DNA from: Leeuwenhoekiella aequorea
GTDB lineage: Bacteria; Bacteroidota; Bacteroidia; Flavobacteriales; Flavobacteriaceae
Length of the DNA stretch: 64,000 nucleotides
Assembly: GCF_004104375.1 (NCBI RefSeq)
Contig: NZ_QOVM01000007.1
Location: 124,001 to 188,000 of the forward strand
Direction of reading: 5' to 3'
Below are positions 1 to 8,962 of this stretch, piece after piece. Position 1 is the first letter of the stretch, and every line of letters begins with the position of its first letter. Under the pieces are notes generated by a model. That model had not been told where the DNA came from, ran no database searches, and worked only from the letters and a program-made list of their open reading frames with translations. The position numbers and the translations under genes are program-made.

Positions 1-2
1 GT

Positions 3-797
3 CGTAATTTCAATCAGTTTGATATCAACAATAATAATAATGTTTGTATACTAGGTAGTGATTTTAAGAACGGACTTTTAAAAAATGTAGATCCTATAGA
101 TAAAACTATAAGTATACGAGGTACAAAATTTAAGGTCATAGGTACTCTAGAAGAAAAAGGATCGACCTTTGGAAATAGTCAGGATTTACGCGTTCTTATT
201 CCTATTCAGATTGCTCGTTCTATGTTTACAGCTCCTAATATCAATTATACACTTAGTGTAAAAGTAGATGATAAAGAACTTCTGGATGGAGCTCTAGATG
301 AAGCTATAATTACTTTTAGAAATGTAAGAAAATTAGCTCCGGTTGAAGAAAATGACTTTGGTATAGGCCGAAGTGATGATCTTATTAATCAAATTTCTCA
401 AATAAGTGGTTATCTTTCTATGGCTGCCTGGATTATAAGTATGATTACTGTATTAGGATCATCTATTGCTTTAATGAATATAATGCTGGTTTCCGTTACC
501 GAACGTACACGGGAAATAGGCGTCAGGAAAGCACTAGGTGCTAAGAAATCTATTATTGCTGGTCAGTTTTTAATGGAGACCATTATAATAGGTCAGTTTG
601 GTGGTATATTAGGGATACTTCTGGGCATCTCAATTGGTTTACTTATTTCATCTGTTGCTAATTTCAACTTTACTACTCCGTGGATGGCGATGTTATCTGC
701 AACAGCTATCACCATTATAGTTGCAATCATTGCCGGTTTGTTTCCCGCTATTAAAGCAGCAAAATTAGATCCTATAGAATCTTTACGATATGAGTAA
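3..797 (+). CDS. ABC transporter permease, MacB/FtsX family (5'-truncated)
   Basis: The reading frame is open to the left edge, so only the C-terminal part is present. It holds the end of a MacB-type periplasmic domain followed by three hydrophobic segments. After the first of these comes the cytoplasmic motif TERTREIGVRKALGA, and the protein ends LDPIESLRYE; both are hallmarks of MacB/FtsX permeases. Such proteins work with an ATPase and a periplasmic adaptor in lipoprotein handling, macrolide or peptide export. The substrate cannot be told from the sequence. The partner genes presumably lie upstream, outside the window. A strong bidirectional terminator follows the stop codon. Confidence 0.9.
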   Translation, partial: RNFNQFDINNNNNVCILGSDFKNGLLKNVDPIDKTISIRGTKFKVIGTLEEKGSTFGNSQDLRVLIPIQIARSMFTAPNINYTLSVKVDDKELLDGALDEAIITFRNVRKLAPVEENDFGIGRSDDLINQISQISGYLSMAAWIISMITVLGSSIALMNIMLVSVTERTREIGVRKALGAKKSIIAGQFLMETIIIGQFGGILGILLGISIGLLISSVANFNFTTPWMAMLSATAITIIVAIIAGLFPAIKAAKLDPIESLRYE

Positions 798-840
798 CTC
801 GTCTATGAATTCAAATTAATATTGGGTATAACTGAATTAA

Positions 841-882
841 AAAAAAAGCCTGTCTGATAAAATCAGACAGGCTTTTTTTTTT
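841..882. terminator. Bidirectional intrinsic terminator
   Basis: A perfect stem, AAGCCTGTCTGAT with its complement around a short AAA-type loop, is flanked by A- and T-runs on both sides. It can therefore end transcription of the ABC permease on + and of the small gene at 897-1373 on -. Confidence 0.9.
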
Positions 883-896
883 AATTGAAGTCAATT

Positions 897-1373
897 TCAA
901 TCGACTTCTACAAACTTTTCAAACCAAGAGAACAAATCACCTTTTGTGATAGAAGCTCCTTGTCTTATAAGAACAAAAATATCATTGTTACGATCGTCTG
1001 ATAGCAATTTACTTGAACTATACAGATTTACTTCATCTTTCATAAAGTTATTCTGAAGCCATTTGTAGCCTGCAGGCGTTGTGATATCGATACCTTTATC
1101 TTCAACTTCAATTGAAATCATACTAATTTTCAATTCTCCAACCTTAAACAAAAACATGTGTTGCGGAGAGAAATGCTCAAGATATTCTACTTTACTAAGA
1201 ACTCCTTCCCAAACTAGATCACTAAAAACATCCAGTTCTTGCTCAGCAACTTCCGGTTTATTTTTTTTGATTGATTCCCATTCTTCAGCAGTAATAGATT
1301 GAGTTGCCAGAAAGTTTATAAACTCCTGATGCATCTCCTCTAATTGCTCTTTTGTAAGTCTAATATATTTCAT
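897..1373 (-). CDS. Conserved flavobacterial protein of unknown function (probably DUF6495)
   Basis: A 158-residue acidic, soluble protein with no signal peptide or membrane segment. Its length, its MKYIRLTKEQL start and its place just downstream of rplI resemble the DUF6495 family of flavobacteria; that is recognition from memory, not a search. No catalytic motif is visible. It is separated from rplI by a minus-strand terminator, so it may be expressed from its own promoter or by read-through. No function can be assigned. Confidence 0.75.
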   Translation of the reverse strand: MKYIRLTKEQLEEMHQEFINFLATQSITAEEWESIKKNKPEVAEQELDVFSDLVWEGVLSKVEYLEHFSPQHMFLFKVGELKISMISIEVEDKGIDITTPAGYKWLQNNFMKDEVNLYSSSKLLSDDRNNDIFVLIRQGASITKGDLFSWFEKFVEVD

Positions 1374-1389
1374 TAGAAAAATTTAAAAT

Positions 1390-1420
1390 AAAAAAAGCTC
1401 CCGCGAGAAGCGGAAGCTTT
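1390..1420 (-). terminator. Terminator of the rpsF-rpsR-rplI operon
   Basis: Read on the minus strand it is AAAGCTTCCGC-TTCTC-GCGGGAGCTTT followed by T residues, with one mismatch in the stem. It lies 20 bases after the rplI stop. Confidence 0.8.
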
Positions 1421-1439
1421 AATCTATATTTTGAATGTA

Positions 1440-1889
1440 TTAAGCTTCTGCTATAACATCAAATGTAAGGTTTGCAACTACATCACGGTGAAAACGAAGA
1501 CTAGCTTCATATTGACCTAAACGTTTGATGTTACCACCTGCAATTGTAATATATTTTCTGTCTATCTCTACGCCATTTTTAGCAAGAGCATCTGCAAGAT
1601 CTGCATCTGTAATAGAACCGAATAATTTATCTGCTTCACCAGCTTTAGCTGTAAGTTTAATATCTAAACCATTTAACTTTTCAGCTTGAGATTTTGCAGC
1701 ATCAACAACTTTCTTGTCTTTATAAGCACGTTGCTTTAAATTTTCAGATAACACTTTCTTTGCAGAAGGTGTAGCTAAAATTGCGTGGCCTTGTGGGATA
1801 AGAAAATTTCTTCCATAACCGTTTTTAACAGTTACTAGATCATCAATAAATCCTAGATTATCGACGTCTTTCTTTAAAATAACTTCCAT
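1440..1889 (-). CDS. rplI: 50S ribosomal protein L9
   Basis: 149 residues, the usual length for bL9. The N-terminal globular domain starts MEVILKKDVDNLG and includes the conserved VKNGYGRNFLIPQG segment. It is followed by the long connecting helix and the C-terminal rRNA-binding domain. It is the last gene of the rpsF-rpsR-rplI operon, 13 bases after rpsR, and has no Shine-Dalgarno sequence. Confidence 0.98.
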   Translation of the reverse strand: MEVILKKDVDNLGFIDDLVTVKNGYGRNFLIPQGHAILATPSAKKVLSENLKQRAYKDKKVVDAAKSQAEKLNGLDIKLTAKAGEADKLFGSITDADLADALAKNGVEIDRKYITIAGGNIKRLGQYEASLRFHRDVVANLTFDVIAEA

Positions 1890-1902
1890 CTTAATCTATT
1901 TT

Positions 1903-2202
1903 TTATTTGTATAAATCTGTTACGTAAGGCATAAGCGCAAGATGTCTTGCTCTTTTTACAGCCACACTAACTTTACGTTGGTACTTTAAAGAAGTACCTG
2001 TAAGACGGCGTGGTAATAACTTACCTTGCTCATTTACAAAAGAAGCTAACCAATCTGCATCTTTGTAATCGATATATTTTATACCAGAACGCTTAAAACG
2101 ACAGTATTTTTTTGTCTTTGAGGTTTCAATATTTAACGGAGTTAAATATCTGATTTCCCCATCTTTCTTAGCTTTTGCTTGTTGCTCTATAGATGATGCC
2201 AT
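1903..2202 (-). CDS. rpsR: 30S ribosomal protein S18
   Basis: 99 residues. The core has the S18 motifs [10 protein letters not shown] and [17 protein letters not shown]. The N-terminal extension of about 25 residues is common in Bacteroidota. In this phylum bS18, bS6 and bS21 are reported to hold the 3' tail of 16S rRNA so that anti-Shine-Dalgarno pairing is blocked, which fits the lack of Shine-Dalgarno sites in the window. The gene lies 2 bases after rpsF. Confidence 0.97.
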   Translation of the reverse strand: MASSIEQQAKAKKDGEIRYLTPLNIETSKTKKYCRFKRSGIKYIDYKDADWLASFVNEQGKLLPRRLTGTSLKYQRKVSVAVKRARHLALMPYVTDLYK

Positions 2203-2204
2203 AA

Positions 2205-2543
2205 CTATGCTTTTTCTTTGTTACGTTTTCTACGCTTCTCAGCCCACTCAATAGCGTGCTTGTCTAAGCTTACAGTTAGGAAACGCATAATACGCTCGTC
2301 ACGTCTAAACTCTAGTTCAAAACTCTTGATAACCTCTCCAGGTACCGTGAATTCAAAAAGATGGTAGAAACCACTTTTTTTGTTTTGGATTGCGTAAGCT
2401 AATTTTTTTAGCCCCCAATCTTCTTTGGATATCATCTTGGCGCCGTTAGAAACAAGAAAATCTTCAAATTTCTTTACTGTTTCCTTTACCTGGTCATCAG
2501 ATAAAACGGGATTCAAGATGAAAACAGTTTCGTAATGATTCAT
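2205..2543 (-). CDS. rpsF: 30S ribosomal protein S6
   Basis: 112 residues starting [18 protein letters not shown], the typical S6 opening. The middle has [21 protein letters not shown] and the C-terminus is basic. It is the first gene of the rpsF-rpsR-rplI operon and is driven by a near-ideal promoter 31-60 bases upstream. S6 pairs with S18 on the platform of the small subunit. Confidence 0.97.
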   Translation of the reverse strand: MNHYETVFILNPVLSDDQVKETVKKFEDFLVSNGAKMISKEDWGLKKLAYAIQNKKSGFYHLFEFTVPGEVIKSFELEFRRDERIMRFLTVSLDKHAIEWAEKRRKRNKEKA

Positions 2544-2573
2544 AAAAAATGTTTATTTATATAAAAATGAGTG

Positions 2574-2603
2574 CAAAAGTAATATTATTTTCTCAGTTAT
2601 CAA
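2574..2603 (-). promoter_or_regulatory. Promoter of rpsF-rpsR-rplI
   Basis: On the minus strand a -33 TTG (2601-2603) is followed after 19 bases by the -7 element TACTTTTG (2574-2581). This is a full match to the Bacteroidota consensus TTG-N19-21-TAnnTTTG. Confidence 0.8.
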
Positions 2604-2697
2604 ATGCTATTACCATAAAAAATGAGCATTAATATTGCTTACTCTACTTGTAGCGTTACAGAAGTTAAAAAAAATATCGATGAAATACACAATTTAC

Positions 2698-2728
2698 TTG
2701 GTAAATACTTATATTGCAACTAGATTTG
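2698..2728 (+). promoter_or_regulatory. Promoter of the LytTR regulator gene
   Basis: TTG at 2698-2700, a 20-base spacer, then TAGATTTG at 2721-2728, a full match to the Bacteroidota consensus. Transcription should start near 2735, which leaves room for the TTG start at 2757. Confidence 0.75.
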
Positions 2729-2756
2729 TTGAACTAACGTTATCTCATTTATTATT

Positions 2757-3458
2757 TTGGAAGAACTCATATTAGACTGTGCTGTAGTAGATGACTCTAG
2801 CTTACAGCGTCTTGCAATAGTTAAGATGATTAAAGATCATCCTAACCTTCGTTTAGCGGCTCAATACAACAATGCCATTGAGACTAAAAACGGACTCCTG
2901 GAAACTAAGGTTGATCTTATTTTTCTTGACATAGAAATGCCTATTCTTACAGGATTTGATCTTCTTGATGACCTAGTACACAAGCCTCAGATCATTTTTG
3001 TAACCGGTAAAACTAAATATGCTTATAAAGCTTTTAATTACAATGCAATAGATTACTTACGCAAACCGCTTACAAAAGATCGCTTCCTTAATGCGGTACA
3101 TAAAGCAATAAACTTACATCGCCTTAAGACTGAAGGCAGTGTTGAAGATGATGATTACATCTTCGTGAAAAGCAATCTTAAAAAGAAAAAAGTTTTTCTA
3201 AATGACCTTAAGTTTATCGAGGCTTTAGGTGATTACGTGAAGCTGGTTACTTACAACGAGCCTATTATTGTACTTTCTACAATGAAAGCTTTTGAAGAGC
3301 AATTACCTTCAGAACGATTTATGAGAATACATAAATCCTATATTATTAATCTTGATAAAGTAGAAAAATACAACAGTAGAAATATTGAAATTGAAGGCGA
3401 TAAGATCCCTTTAAGTAGACACAAGAAAACAAAACTTATGGAGGCACTTTCTTCCTAA
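2757..3458 (+). CDS. LytTR-family response regulator transcription factor
   Basis: 233 residues. The receiver domain (about 1-120) has the acidic pair VDD, the phospho-acceptor Asp in LIFLDIEMP and the conserved Lys in YLRKPL. The LytTR DNA-binding domain (about 135-230) has FIEALGDYVKLVT and FMRIHKSYIINLDKV. The start is TTG, chosen because the receiver fold begins at once and a consensus promoter ends about 28 bases upstream. It is alone, with no histidine kinase beside it, so the partner must be elsewhere. Targets are unknown. Confidence 0.93.
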   Translation: MEELILDCAVVDDSSLQRLAIVKMIKDHPNLRLAAQYNNAIETKNGLLETKVDLIFLDIEMPILTGFDLLDDLVHKPQIIFVTGKTKYAYKAFNYNAIDYLRKPLTKDRFLNAVHKAINLHRLKTEGSVEDDDYIFVKSNLKKKKVFLNDLKFIEALGDYVKLVTYNEPIIVLSTMKAFEEQLPSERFMRIHKSYIINLDKVEKYNSRNIEIEGDKIPLSRHKKTKLMEALSS

Positions 3459-3478
3459 TAAAATATCATTCTTTATAT

Positions 3479-3506
3479 AAATCCCGGCTATGTCCCGGGA
3501 TTTTTT
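3479..3506 (+). terminator. Terminator after the LytTR gene
   Basis: AAATCCCGG and CCGGGATTT form a GC-rich stem, followed by a T-run on the plus strand. It lies five bases before the end of the convergent priA gene. Confidence 0.85.
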
Positions 3507-3510
3507 ATAC

Positions 3511-5967
3511 CTAATAGTTATCTACGTTAATCACTATTTTGACACTTCTAAACTGCGAAATACTTAGAAAACTGGTACGTACTTTTAGAATTGCCTGTTT
3601 TGTTTTAGTAAGACTTTGCTTACGTGGAATTTTTATAAGAATATTTCTGTGATATTCATTACGTATACGGGAAACCGGAGGTGGCTCGGGACCTAAAATC
3701 TCATCTCTAAATATATTTTTTAGCGCTTGTCCCAGCCATTGAGATGCTTCTTCGATTTTTTGAAAATCTTTATGCTTTAAAGTGATCTTAATTAATCTAC
3801 AGAAAGGTGGGTATTTATAAATATGCCGCTCTTCGAGTTGCTCATGATACATAGCCTCATAATCATTCATAGACACTTGCTGCAAAATCTGATGATGCGG
3901 ATTGTAACTTTGTATCAAAACCGTTCCTCGTTTCTCTGTACGCCCAGCCCTACCAGATACTTGTTGTATAAGTTGAAAACTGCGTTCGTGCGCTCTAAAG
4001 TCTGGAATATTCAGCATATTATCTGCATTTAAAATTCCTACCAGCGTGACATTTCTAAAATCTAAACCTTTTGTGAGCATTTGTGTACCCACAAGTATAT
4101 CTATTTCCCCCTGCTCAAAAGCTGTAATTATTTTTTCAAAACCAAATTTCCCTCGGGTAGTATCTGAGTCCATTCGCCCTATAGCATAATCTGGATATAA
4201 AGCTTTTAATTCTGTTTCTATTTGTTCAGTACCAAAACCTTTAGTATCTAATTCTGCACTACCGCAAGCCATACATTTCTGTAGCATTGCTATGTGATAC
4301 CCACAATAATGACAGCGCAACTGCTCTTTGTGCTTATGATACGTTAAGCTTACATCGCAGTTAGGGCATTGAGGTGCGTGCCCACACGTGTTACACTCTA
4401 AAATAGGAGAATACCCTCTTCTATTCTGAAATAAAATTACCTGTTCTCCTAATGCTAAAGCATCTGTAATTGCGCGTTGAAGGTCATCACTAAAATGCCC
4501 GGTCATTCGTTTTTTGCGTTGCCGATCTTGAATATCAATAATGCTATTTTCAGGCATTAAAATATTACCGTAGCGCTCCCTCATAGTCACAAGACCATAT
4601 TTTCCACTACTGGCATTGTAATAAGTCTCTAGAGAAGGAGTTGCAGAACCTAAAAGCACTTTAGCATTTTGTAAACTGGCAAGAACTATCCCCGCATCTC
4701 TCGCTTGATATCGTGGTGCAGGATCATATTGCTTGTAACTACTCTCGTGCTCTTCATCAACAACTACAAGTCCCAGATTACTAAACGGTAGAAAAAGTGC
4801 ACTACGCGCACCAAGAATCAACTGCGCTTTAGATTCTATATTTAATACATTATTCCACACTTCTACCCGCTCGTGTACCGAGTATTTAGAATGAAAAACA
4901 GAAAGCTGATTTCCGAAATATTCCTGAAGTCTAGATACCAATTGTGTGGTAAGCGCTATTTCGGGTAATAAATATAAAACTTGCTTACCAGCATCTAAAT
5001 AAGATTTGATCAAATTTACATAAACTTCTGTCTTGCCAGAAGCTGTAACACCGTGCAGTAAACAAACCTCATGATTACTGTAGGATTCTTTAATTTCTTT
5101 TAAAGCACGCTCTTGCTGTTTATTTAGATCTTTAATCTTTGAATCTTCGTTTCCCGAATAAATAATTCGATCTTTTTGAATTTTGTAAGTTTCAAATATA
5201 CCTTTAGAAACTAGTGCCTTTATTTGTGCCGCAGTCGCCGAACTGGCGTCTTGAAGATCTTTACTTTTTATAGCTTTTTTAGAACGTGCTTGTAATGAAA
5301 AATAGGTTAGTAAAATTTCACGTTGTTTAGGCGCTTTATCAAGTTCGTCTAATGCTTGATGCATCATATTCTCCACCTCATAATCGGGAGTAAGTCGCAC
5401 GTAGCTAATTAATTTTGGTTTGTAACTTTCATAAATTTCCTGATCTAGCATAACCAGATCGAGATCAATTAACGTTTTAATACTGGGTAAAACTCTTTTT
5501 TTGCCCAGCAGTTGCATTACCTCACTAACACGCAAAATAGGCTTATTCTCAAACGCCTGAAGTATCATTTCTGCCTCCTCATCTAGCACGTCGAGATGCG
5601 GTTGACTACTATTTTTTACAATTCTTTTAATTATAGTCTCGCTTTCAAGTAAAAAGGCACCCGGCAACGCTGCCCTCATCACTTCTCCTAGCGTGCACAT
5701 ATAATACTCTGCCATCCACTTCCAGAATGTAAGCTGCTCAGGATGAACAATAGGAGTCTCATCTAAAATTTGTTCAATTTCTTTCGCCTCATAAATACGT
5801 GGCTCATTTTGATGAACACTTAGTGCCATCGACGTATAAATCTTACTTTTACCAAAGGGTACAGCAAGTCTCATCCCAGGCTTTATAAAGGAATATTCAG
5901 CTTCGCTTATACGATAAGTGAAAGCATTATCTACGGGAATGGGTAAAATTACGTCTACGAAATACAC
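3511..5967 (-). CDS. priA: Primosomal protein N' (replication restart helicase PriA)
   Basis: 818 residues, the expected length. PriA is a 3'-5' DNA helicase that reloads the replisome at stalled forks. The N-terminal DNA-binding domain starts MYFVDVILPIPVDNAFTY. The helicase core has Walker A GVTASGKTE, Walker B VVDEEHESSYKQ and LLGSATPSLE. The zinc-binding insert carries paired cysteines (CNTCGHAPQCPNC, CHYCG, CMACG), all present. Motif VI is QVSGRAGR. The start codon is GTG; there is no better start upstream, where a near-consensus TATCTTTA -7 element is seen at about 5973-5980. Confidence 0.97.
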   Translation of the reverse strand: MYFVDVILPIPVDNAFTYRISEAEYSFIKPGMRLAVPFGKSKIYTSMALSVHQNEPRIYEAKEIEQILDETPIVHPEQLTFWKWMAEYYMCTLGEVMRAALPGAFLLESETIIKRIVKNSSQPHLDVLDEEAEMILQAFENKPILRVSEVMQLLGKKRVLPSIKTLIDLDLVMLDQEIYESYKPKLISYVRLTPDYEVENMMHQALDELDKAPKQREILLTYFSLQARSKKAIKSKDLQDASSATAAQIKALVSKGIFETYKIQKDRIIYSGNEDSKIKDLNKQQERALKEIKESYSNHEVCLLHGVTASGKTEVYVNLIKSYLDAGKQVLYLLPEIALTTQLVSRLQEYFGNQLSVFHSKYSVHERVEVWNNVLNIESKAQLILGARSALFLPFSNLGLVVVDEEHESSYKQYDPAPRYQARDAGIVLASLQNAKVLLGSATPSLETYYNASSGKYGLVTMRERYGNILMPENSIIDIQDRQRKKRMTGHFSDDLQRAITDALALGEQVILFQNRRGYSPILECNTCGHAPQCPNCDVSLTYHKHKEQLRCHYCGYHIAMLQKCMACGSAELDTKGFGTEQIETELKALYPDYAIGRMDSDTTRGKFGFEKIITAFEQGEIDILVGTQMLTKGLDFRNVTLVGILNADNMLNIPDFRAHERSFQLIQQVSGRAGRTEKRGTVLIQSYNPHHQILQQVSMNDYEAMYHEQLEERHIYKYPPFCRLIKITLKHKDFQKIEEASQWLGQALKNIFRDEILGPEPPPVSRIRNEYHRNILIKIPRKQSLTKTKQAILKVRTSFLSISQFRSVKIVINVDNY

Positions 5968-5978
5968 TAAGTAAAGAT

Positions 5979-6015
5979 AAAAAAAAGGCTGTTTCTAGAT
6001 TTAGAAACAGCCTTA
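5979..6015 (-). terminator. Terminator after the DUF2147 gene
   Basis: On the minus strand AAGGCTGTTTCTAAATC pairs with its complement and runs into a T-tract. It separates the DUF2147 gene from priA. Confidence 0.88.
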
Positions 6016-6036
6016 CATTATAGATGGAATTTTGTG

Positions 6037-6465
6037 TTAGTTTACACGTGTCCAATATTGTGTTCTTCCTAATAATGAAAATCCAACATAACCCCTAACC
6101 TTAAGCTTATTAGGACTTTCTAGCTCCATTAGGCATTTGTATAATTTTCCGCTTTGTGGATCAAGAATCTTACCATCTGCGTACTCATTACCATCTTTCT
6201 CAAGACCTTTAATGATTACAAGACCCTTTACAGGCTTACCATTATCTGCTCCGGGACAGTCCATACATTTTACATCCTGACGGTCCTTATTCAGAATTTC
6301 AATTACTTTACCATACACCTTGCCGTCTTTCTTATAAACTTCTACAATAGATTTTGCATCACCAGTCTCATCATCGATGGTTTTCCATTTTCCTGTAACA
6401 TCTTGAGCAAAAACTCCTGCTGTTCCTATAAGAGCCAAAATTAAAAATGCGCATAAATTTTTCAT
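6037..6465 (-). CDS. DUF2147 family secreted protein
   Basis: 142 residues. A clear signal peptide (hydrophobic stretch 5-18, ending GVFAQ) predicts export. The mature part has the DUF2147 pattern GKWKTIDDETGDAKSIVEVYKK, then a CMDCPG segment and a C-terminal VRGYVGFSLLGRTQYW. Proteins of this family are small lipocalin-like beta barrels of the periplasm. Their function is not established, although some genera link them to stress or organic acid utilisation. It is a single gene closed by its own terminator. Confidence 0.88.
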   Translation of the reverse strand: MKNLCAFLILALIGTAGVFAQDVTGKWKTIDDETGDAKSIVEVYKKDGKVYGKVIEILNKDRQDVKCMDCPGADNGKPVKGLVIIKGLEKDGNEYADGKILDPQSGKLYKCLMELESPNKLKVRGYVGFSLLGRTQYWTRVN

Positions 6466-6552
6466 AATTCTAATTTAAGGGGTTATTTATTAAGTGATTC
6501 GTTAAATCTACATTAATATTAAGAATTTTTAACATTATCTGTAAAATTATTT

Positions 6553-7494
6553 TTAATTCTTTTTCAGCAGTTCGTGTCGTCTCTTCAATCTGTACATAGT
6601 TGCATTTAATTCAAAACCCAATAGCAACAAATTTGAATTTAGCCAGATGTAAACCATCATAATTAATAGCGCACCTATCGAACCATATAACTGGTTATAC
6701 GTAGAAAAATTATTTATATATATTCCGAAGAAATAAGTTGTGACAACAAATAATATTGTGGTCAATGTTGCTCCAATTGAGAAAAACCGAGCATTCTTTC
6801 CTTCTTTCGTACCGAAATAATATAAAGTAGCTACCACACCATAAATGAGTATTAATAAAGCTATAAAACTTCCTAATTGAGATATAAGCTTAAGCGTACT
6901 TTCATCCACAATATCTCTACTCTTTAAATCAATAATAATATACTGAAAATAAAGAACTGCTATTACAGTAGCAAGCAACAACAATGCCAATAATAAAGAT
7001 ACAGCTAATGCTATAAAGTATTGACGTACAAGCGGTCTATTTGTTATAGAATGAAAACTATATTCAAACCCCGTAAATATTGCATTAACACCATTAGCCA
7101 TTAGAAAGATGGCAAATATTAATGTAAATGAAAGTAAACCACCGCGTGGATTGGCTGCAATATCCAATAGAATAGGATCGAAAAACTCTTGTGTTTGTGG
7201 GGGGAGAATATTATTTATAAATGCTAAAAATTCAGTTTGAAAGCCATCAATTGGAACATAAGGTATAAGGTTAAGAACAAATAAAAAGAATGGAAAAAGT
7301 GCCATAAAGAAGCTAAAAGCAATAGCACTTGCTCGTGTTGCAAATGTCCCTTTAATAATTCCTACCGCATACATTTCCCAAAAATCGTGTAAAGAAAGCC
7401 CTTCAAACCCAGGAAGTATAACACCCTTTGCCCATTTAACTACGGGCAGCAAAAATTTTATGGTCAGCAGCTTTTCTTCAAACTCCTTATCCAT
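6553..7494 (-). CDS. YihY/virulence factor BrkB family inner-membrane protein
   Basis: 313 residues with about six hydrophobic segments. The family motif is visible near the N-terminus as ATRASAIAFSFFMALFPF, and GSIGALLIMMVYIWLNS lies near the C-terminus. The family was once misnamed RNase BN; its transport role is not proven. It follows nadC with no gap (ATG directly before the nadC stop), so the two are co-transcribed and may be translationally coupled. Confidence 0.93.
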   Translation of the reverse strand: MDKEFEEKLLTIKFLLPVVKWAKGVILPGFEGLSLHDFWEMYAVGIIKGTFATRASAIAFSFFMALFPFFLFVLNLIPYVPIDGFQTEFLAFINNILPPQTQEFFDPILLDIAANPRGGLLSFTLIFAIFLMANGVNAIFTGFEYSFHSITNRPLVRQYFIALAVSLLLALLLLATVIAVLYFQYIIIDLKSRDIVDESTLKLISQLGSFIALLILIYGVVATLYYFGTKEGKNARFFSIGATLTTILFVVTTYFFGIYINNFSTYNQLYGSIGALLIMMVYIWLNSNLLLLGFELNATMYRLKRRHELLKKN

Positions 7495-8352
7495 TTAAAC
7501 AGCTTTAAGGCTTAAATCCATATTATATACAGAATGAGTCAACGCGCCACTAGATATAAAATCTACACCACACTTTGCGTACTCTACTAAAGTTTCATCA
7601 TTAATACCTCCAGAAGATTCTGTGAGACATTGATCACCTATGATTTTTACTGCTTCGCGTGTATCTTCGTAATTAAAATTATCTAGTAAAATTCTATAAA
7701 CTCCTCCTGCATTTAGAATCTCTTTTACTTCTGCAATATCTCGCGCTTCAACAATGATTTTAAGATCAAGTTTATTTGCTAGTATATAATTTTGTGTTTT
7801 TATTATCGCTTGAGTAATTCCTCCTGCAAAATCAATATGATTATCTTTTAGCATCACCATATCGTATAAAGCAAATCTGTGATTTTCTCCTCCACCTATT
7901 TTTACGGCAATTTTTTCAAGCGCGCGAAAACCAGGCGTAGTTTTACGTGTATCTAATATTTTTGTCTTTGTACCTTCAAGTAAGGATGCGTATTTATTAG
8001 TTTTTGTAGCTATGGCACTCATACGTTGCATAGCATTAAGCACGAGTCGCTCTGCTTTTAAGATGCTTTGTGAATTACCAGTTACATAAAATACGATATC
8101 TCCTATCTCTACCTGCGTACCATCTTTTATTAAAATTTCAATTTCTAAATCTGGATCTACATAGGCAAATACGTTGCAGGCAAAAGATACCCCCGCTATT
8201 ATACCCGGTTCCTTAACCAGTAGTTTTGCTTTTCCGCTAGCGTCTTTCGGAATACAGGCTAAAGAACTATAATCTCCAGGACCTACGTCTTCGCGTATGG
8301 CATTTGCGATTATAAGATCTATCTCCTTATTAAGGGCTGCTTGTGTAATCAT
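7495..8352 (-). CDS. nadC: Nicotinate-nucleotide diphosphorylase (carboxylating), quinolinate phosphoribosyltransferase
   Basis: 285 residues, the normal length. The enzyme makes nicotinate mononucleotide from quinolinate and PRPP in de novo NAD synthesis. Motifs seen are AIREDVGPGDYSS at the N-terminus, ILDTRKTTPGFRALEK and GGGENHRFALYDMVMLKDNH in the middle, and LTESSGGIN with FISSGALTHS at the C-terminus; the Arg, His and Lys positions of the active site are all present. It is the first gene of a pair with the BrkB-like gene. The upstream minus-strand sequence TTG-N21-TAACTTAG (8372-8403) is a one-mismatch promoter. Confidence 0.97.
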   Translation of the reverse strand: MITQAALNKEIDLIIANAIREDVGPGDYSSLACIPKDASGKAKLLVKEPGIIAGVSFACNVFAYVDPDLEIEILIKDGTQVEIGDIVFYVTGNSQSILKAERLVLNAMQRMSAIATKTNKYASLLEGTKTKILDTRKTTPGFRALEKIAVKIGGGENHRFALYDMVMLKDNHIDFAGGITQAIIKTQNYILANKLDLKIIVEARDIAEVKEILNAGGVYRILLDNFNYEDTREAVKIIGDQCLTESSGGINDETLVEYAKCGVDFISSGALTHSVYNMDLSLKAV

Positions 8353-8371
8353 AATTTGCTATAGGTTTTTG

Positions 8372-8403
8372 CTAAGTTAGAAAAAGAACCCGCCAATTTA
8401 CAA
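8372..8403 (-). promoter_or_regulatory. Probable promoter of nadC
   Basis: On the minus strand TTG (8401-8403), a 21-base spacer and TAACTTAG (8372-8379), which has one mismatch from TAnnTTTG. Confidence 0.5.
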
Positions 8404-8468
8404 CTACCATTTGCAATAATAAAAAAAGATGGCTCCGTTTTGTAAATGGAATACCATATTAAAAATAT

Positions 8469-8476
8469 TATTTTTG
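8469..8476 (+). promoter_or_regulatory. Possible -7 element of rlmH
   Basis: TATTTTTG matches TAnnTTTG and ends 4 bases before the rlmH ATG (8481). A well-spaced -33 TTG is not present. If used, the transcript would start almost at the start codon. Confidence 0.4.
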
Positions 8477-8480
8477 AAAT

Positions 8481-8954
8481 ATGAATATCAAACTTCTTTG
8501 CATTGGCAAAACAGATGACAGCAATCTTGACGAACTTATTTCGGTTTATGTCAAAAGATTAAAACATTATGTAAATTTTGAGCTCGAGATTATTCCAGAT
8601 CTCAAAAAGACTAAAAACATGTCTGAAGAGCAGCAAAAGGAAAAAGAAGGTGAATTAATTTTATCAAAAGTTAATGCACAAGATGAATTAATTCTACTTG
8701 ACGAGAATGGCAAAGACTTCAGTAGTGAGAAATATGCCGATTACCTACAAAAGAAGATGAATAGCGGCATTAAAACACTGGTATTTGTAATTGGCGGGCC
8801 TTATGGTATTTCTTCAGGGGTATATGCTAAAGCTCGTGGTAAAATTTCCTTATCAAAAATGACTTTTTCCCATCAGATGATTCGTCTTTTTATCACAGAA
8901 CAAATTTATCGGGCATTTACAATTTTACGCAATGAGCCTTACCATCATCGGTAA
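8481..8954 (+). CDS. rlmH: 23S rRNA (pseudouridine1915-N3)-methyltransferase RlmH
   Basis: 157 residues, the standard length for this SPOUT methyltransferase, which modifies pseudouridine 1915 in helix 69 of 23S rRNA. The SAM-binding knot region has LVFVIGGPYGIS, and the C-terminus has the conserved LSKMTFSHQMIRLFITEQIYRAFTIL and YHHR. It stands alone between divergent nadC and the convergent GyrI-like gene. Confidence 0.97.
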   Translation: MNIKLLCIGKTDDSNLDELISVYVKRLKHYVNFELEIIPDLKKTKNMSEEQQKEKEGELILSKVNAQDELILLDENGKDFSSEKYADYLQKKMNSGIKTLVFVIGGPYGISSGVYAKARGKISLSKMTFSHQMIRLFITEQIYRAFTILRNEPYHHR

Positions 8955-8962
8955 AACTTATG

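Noticed and set aside
1081-1302. Plus-strand open frame opposite the small gene at 897-1373
   Set aside because: It is a shadow of the conserved minus-strand gene, with a low-complexity Ser/Thr-rich translation and no family match.
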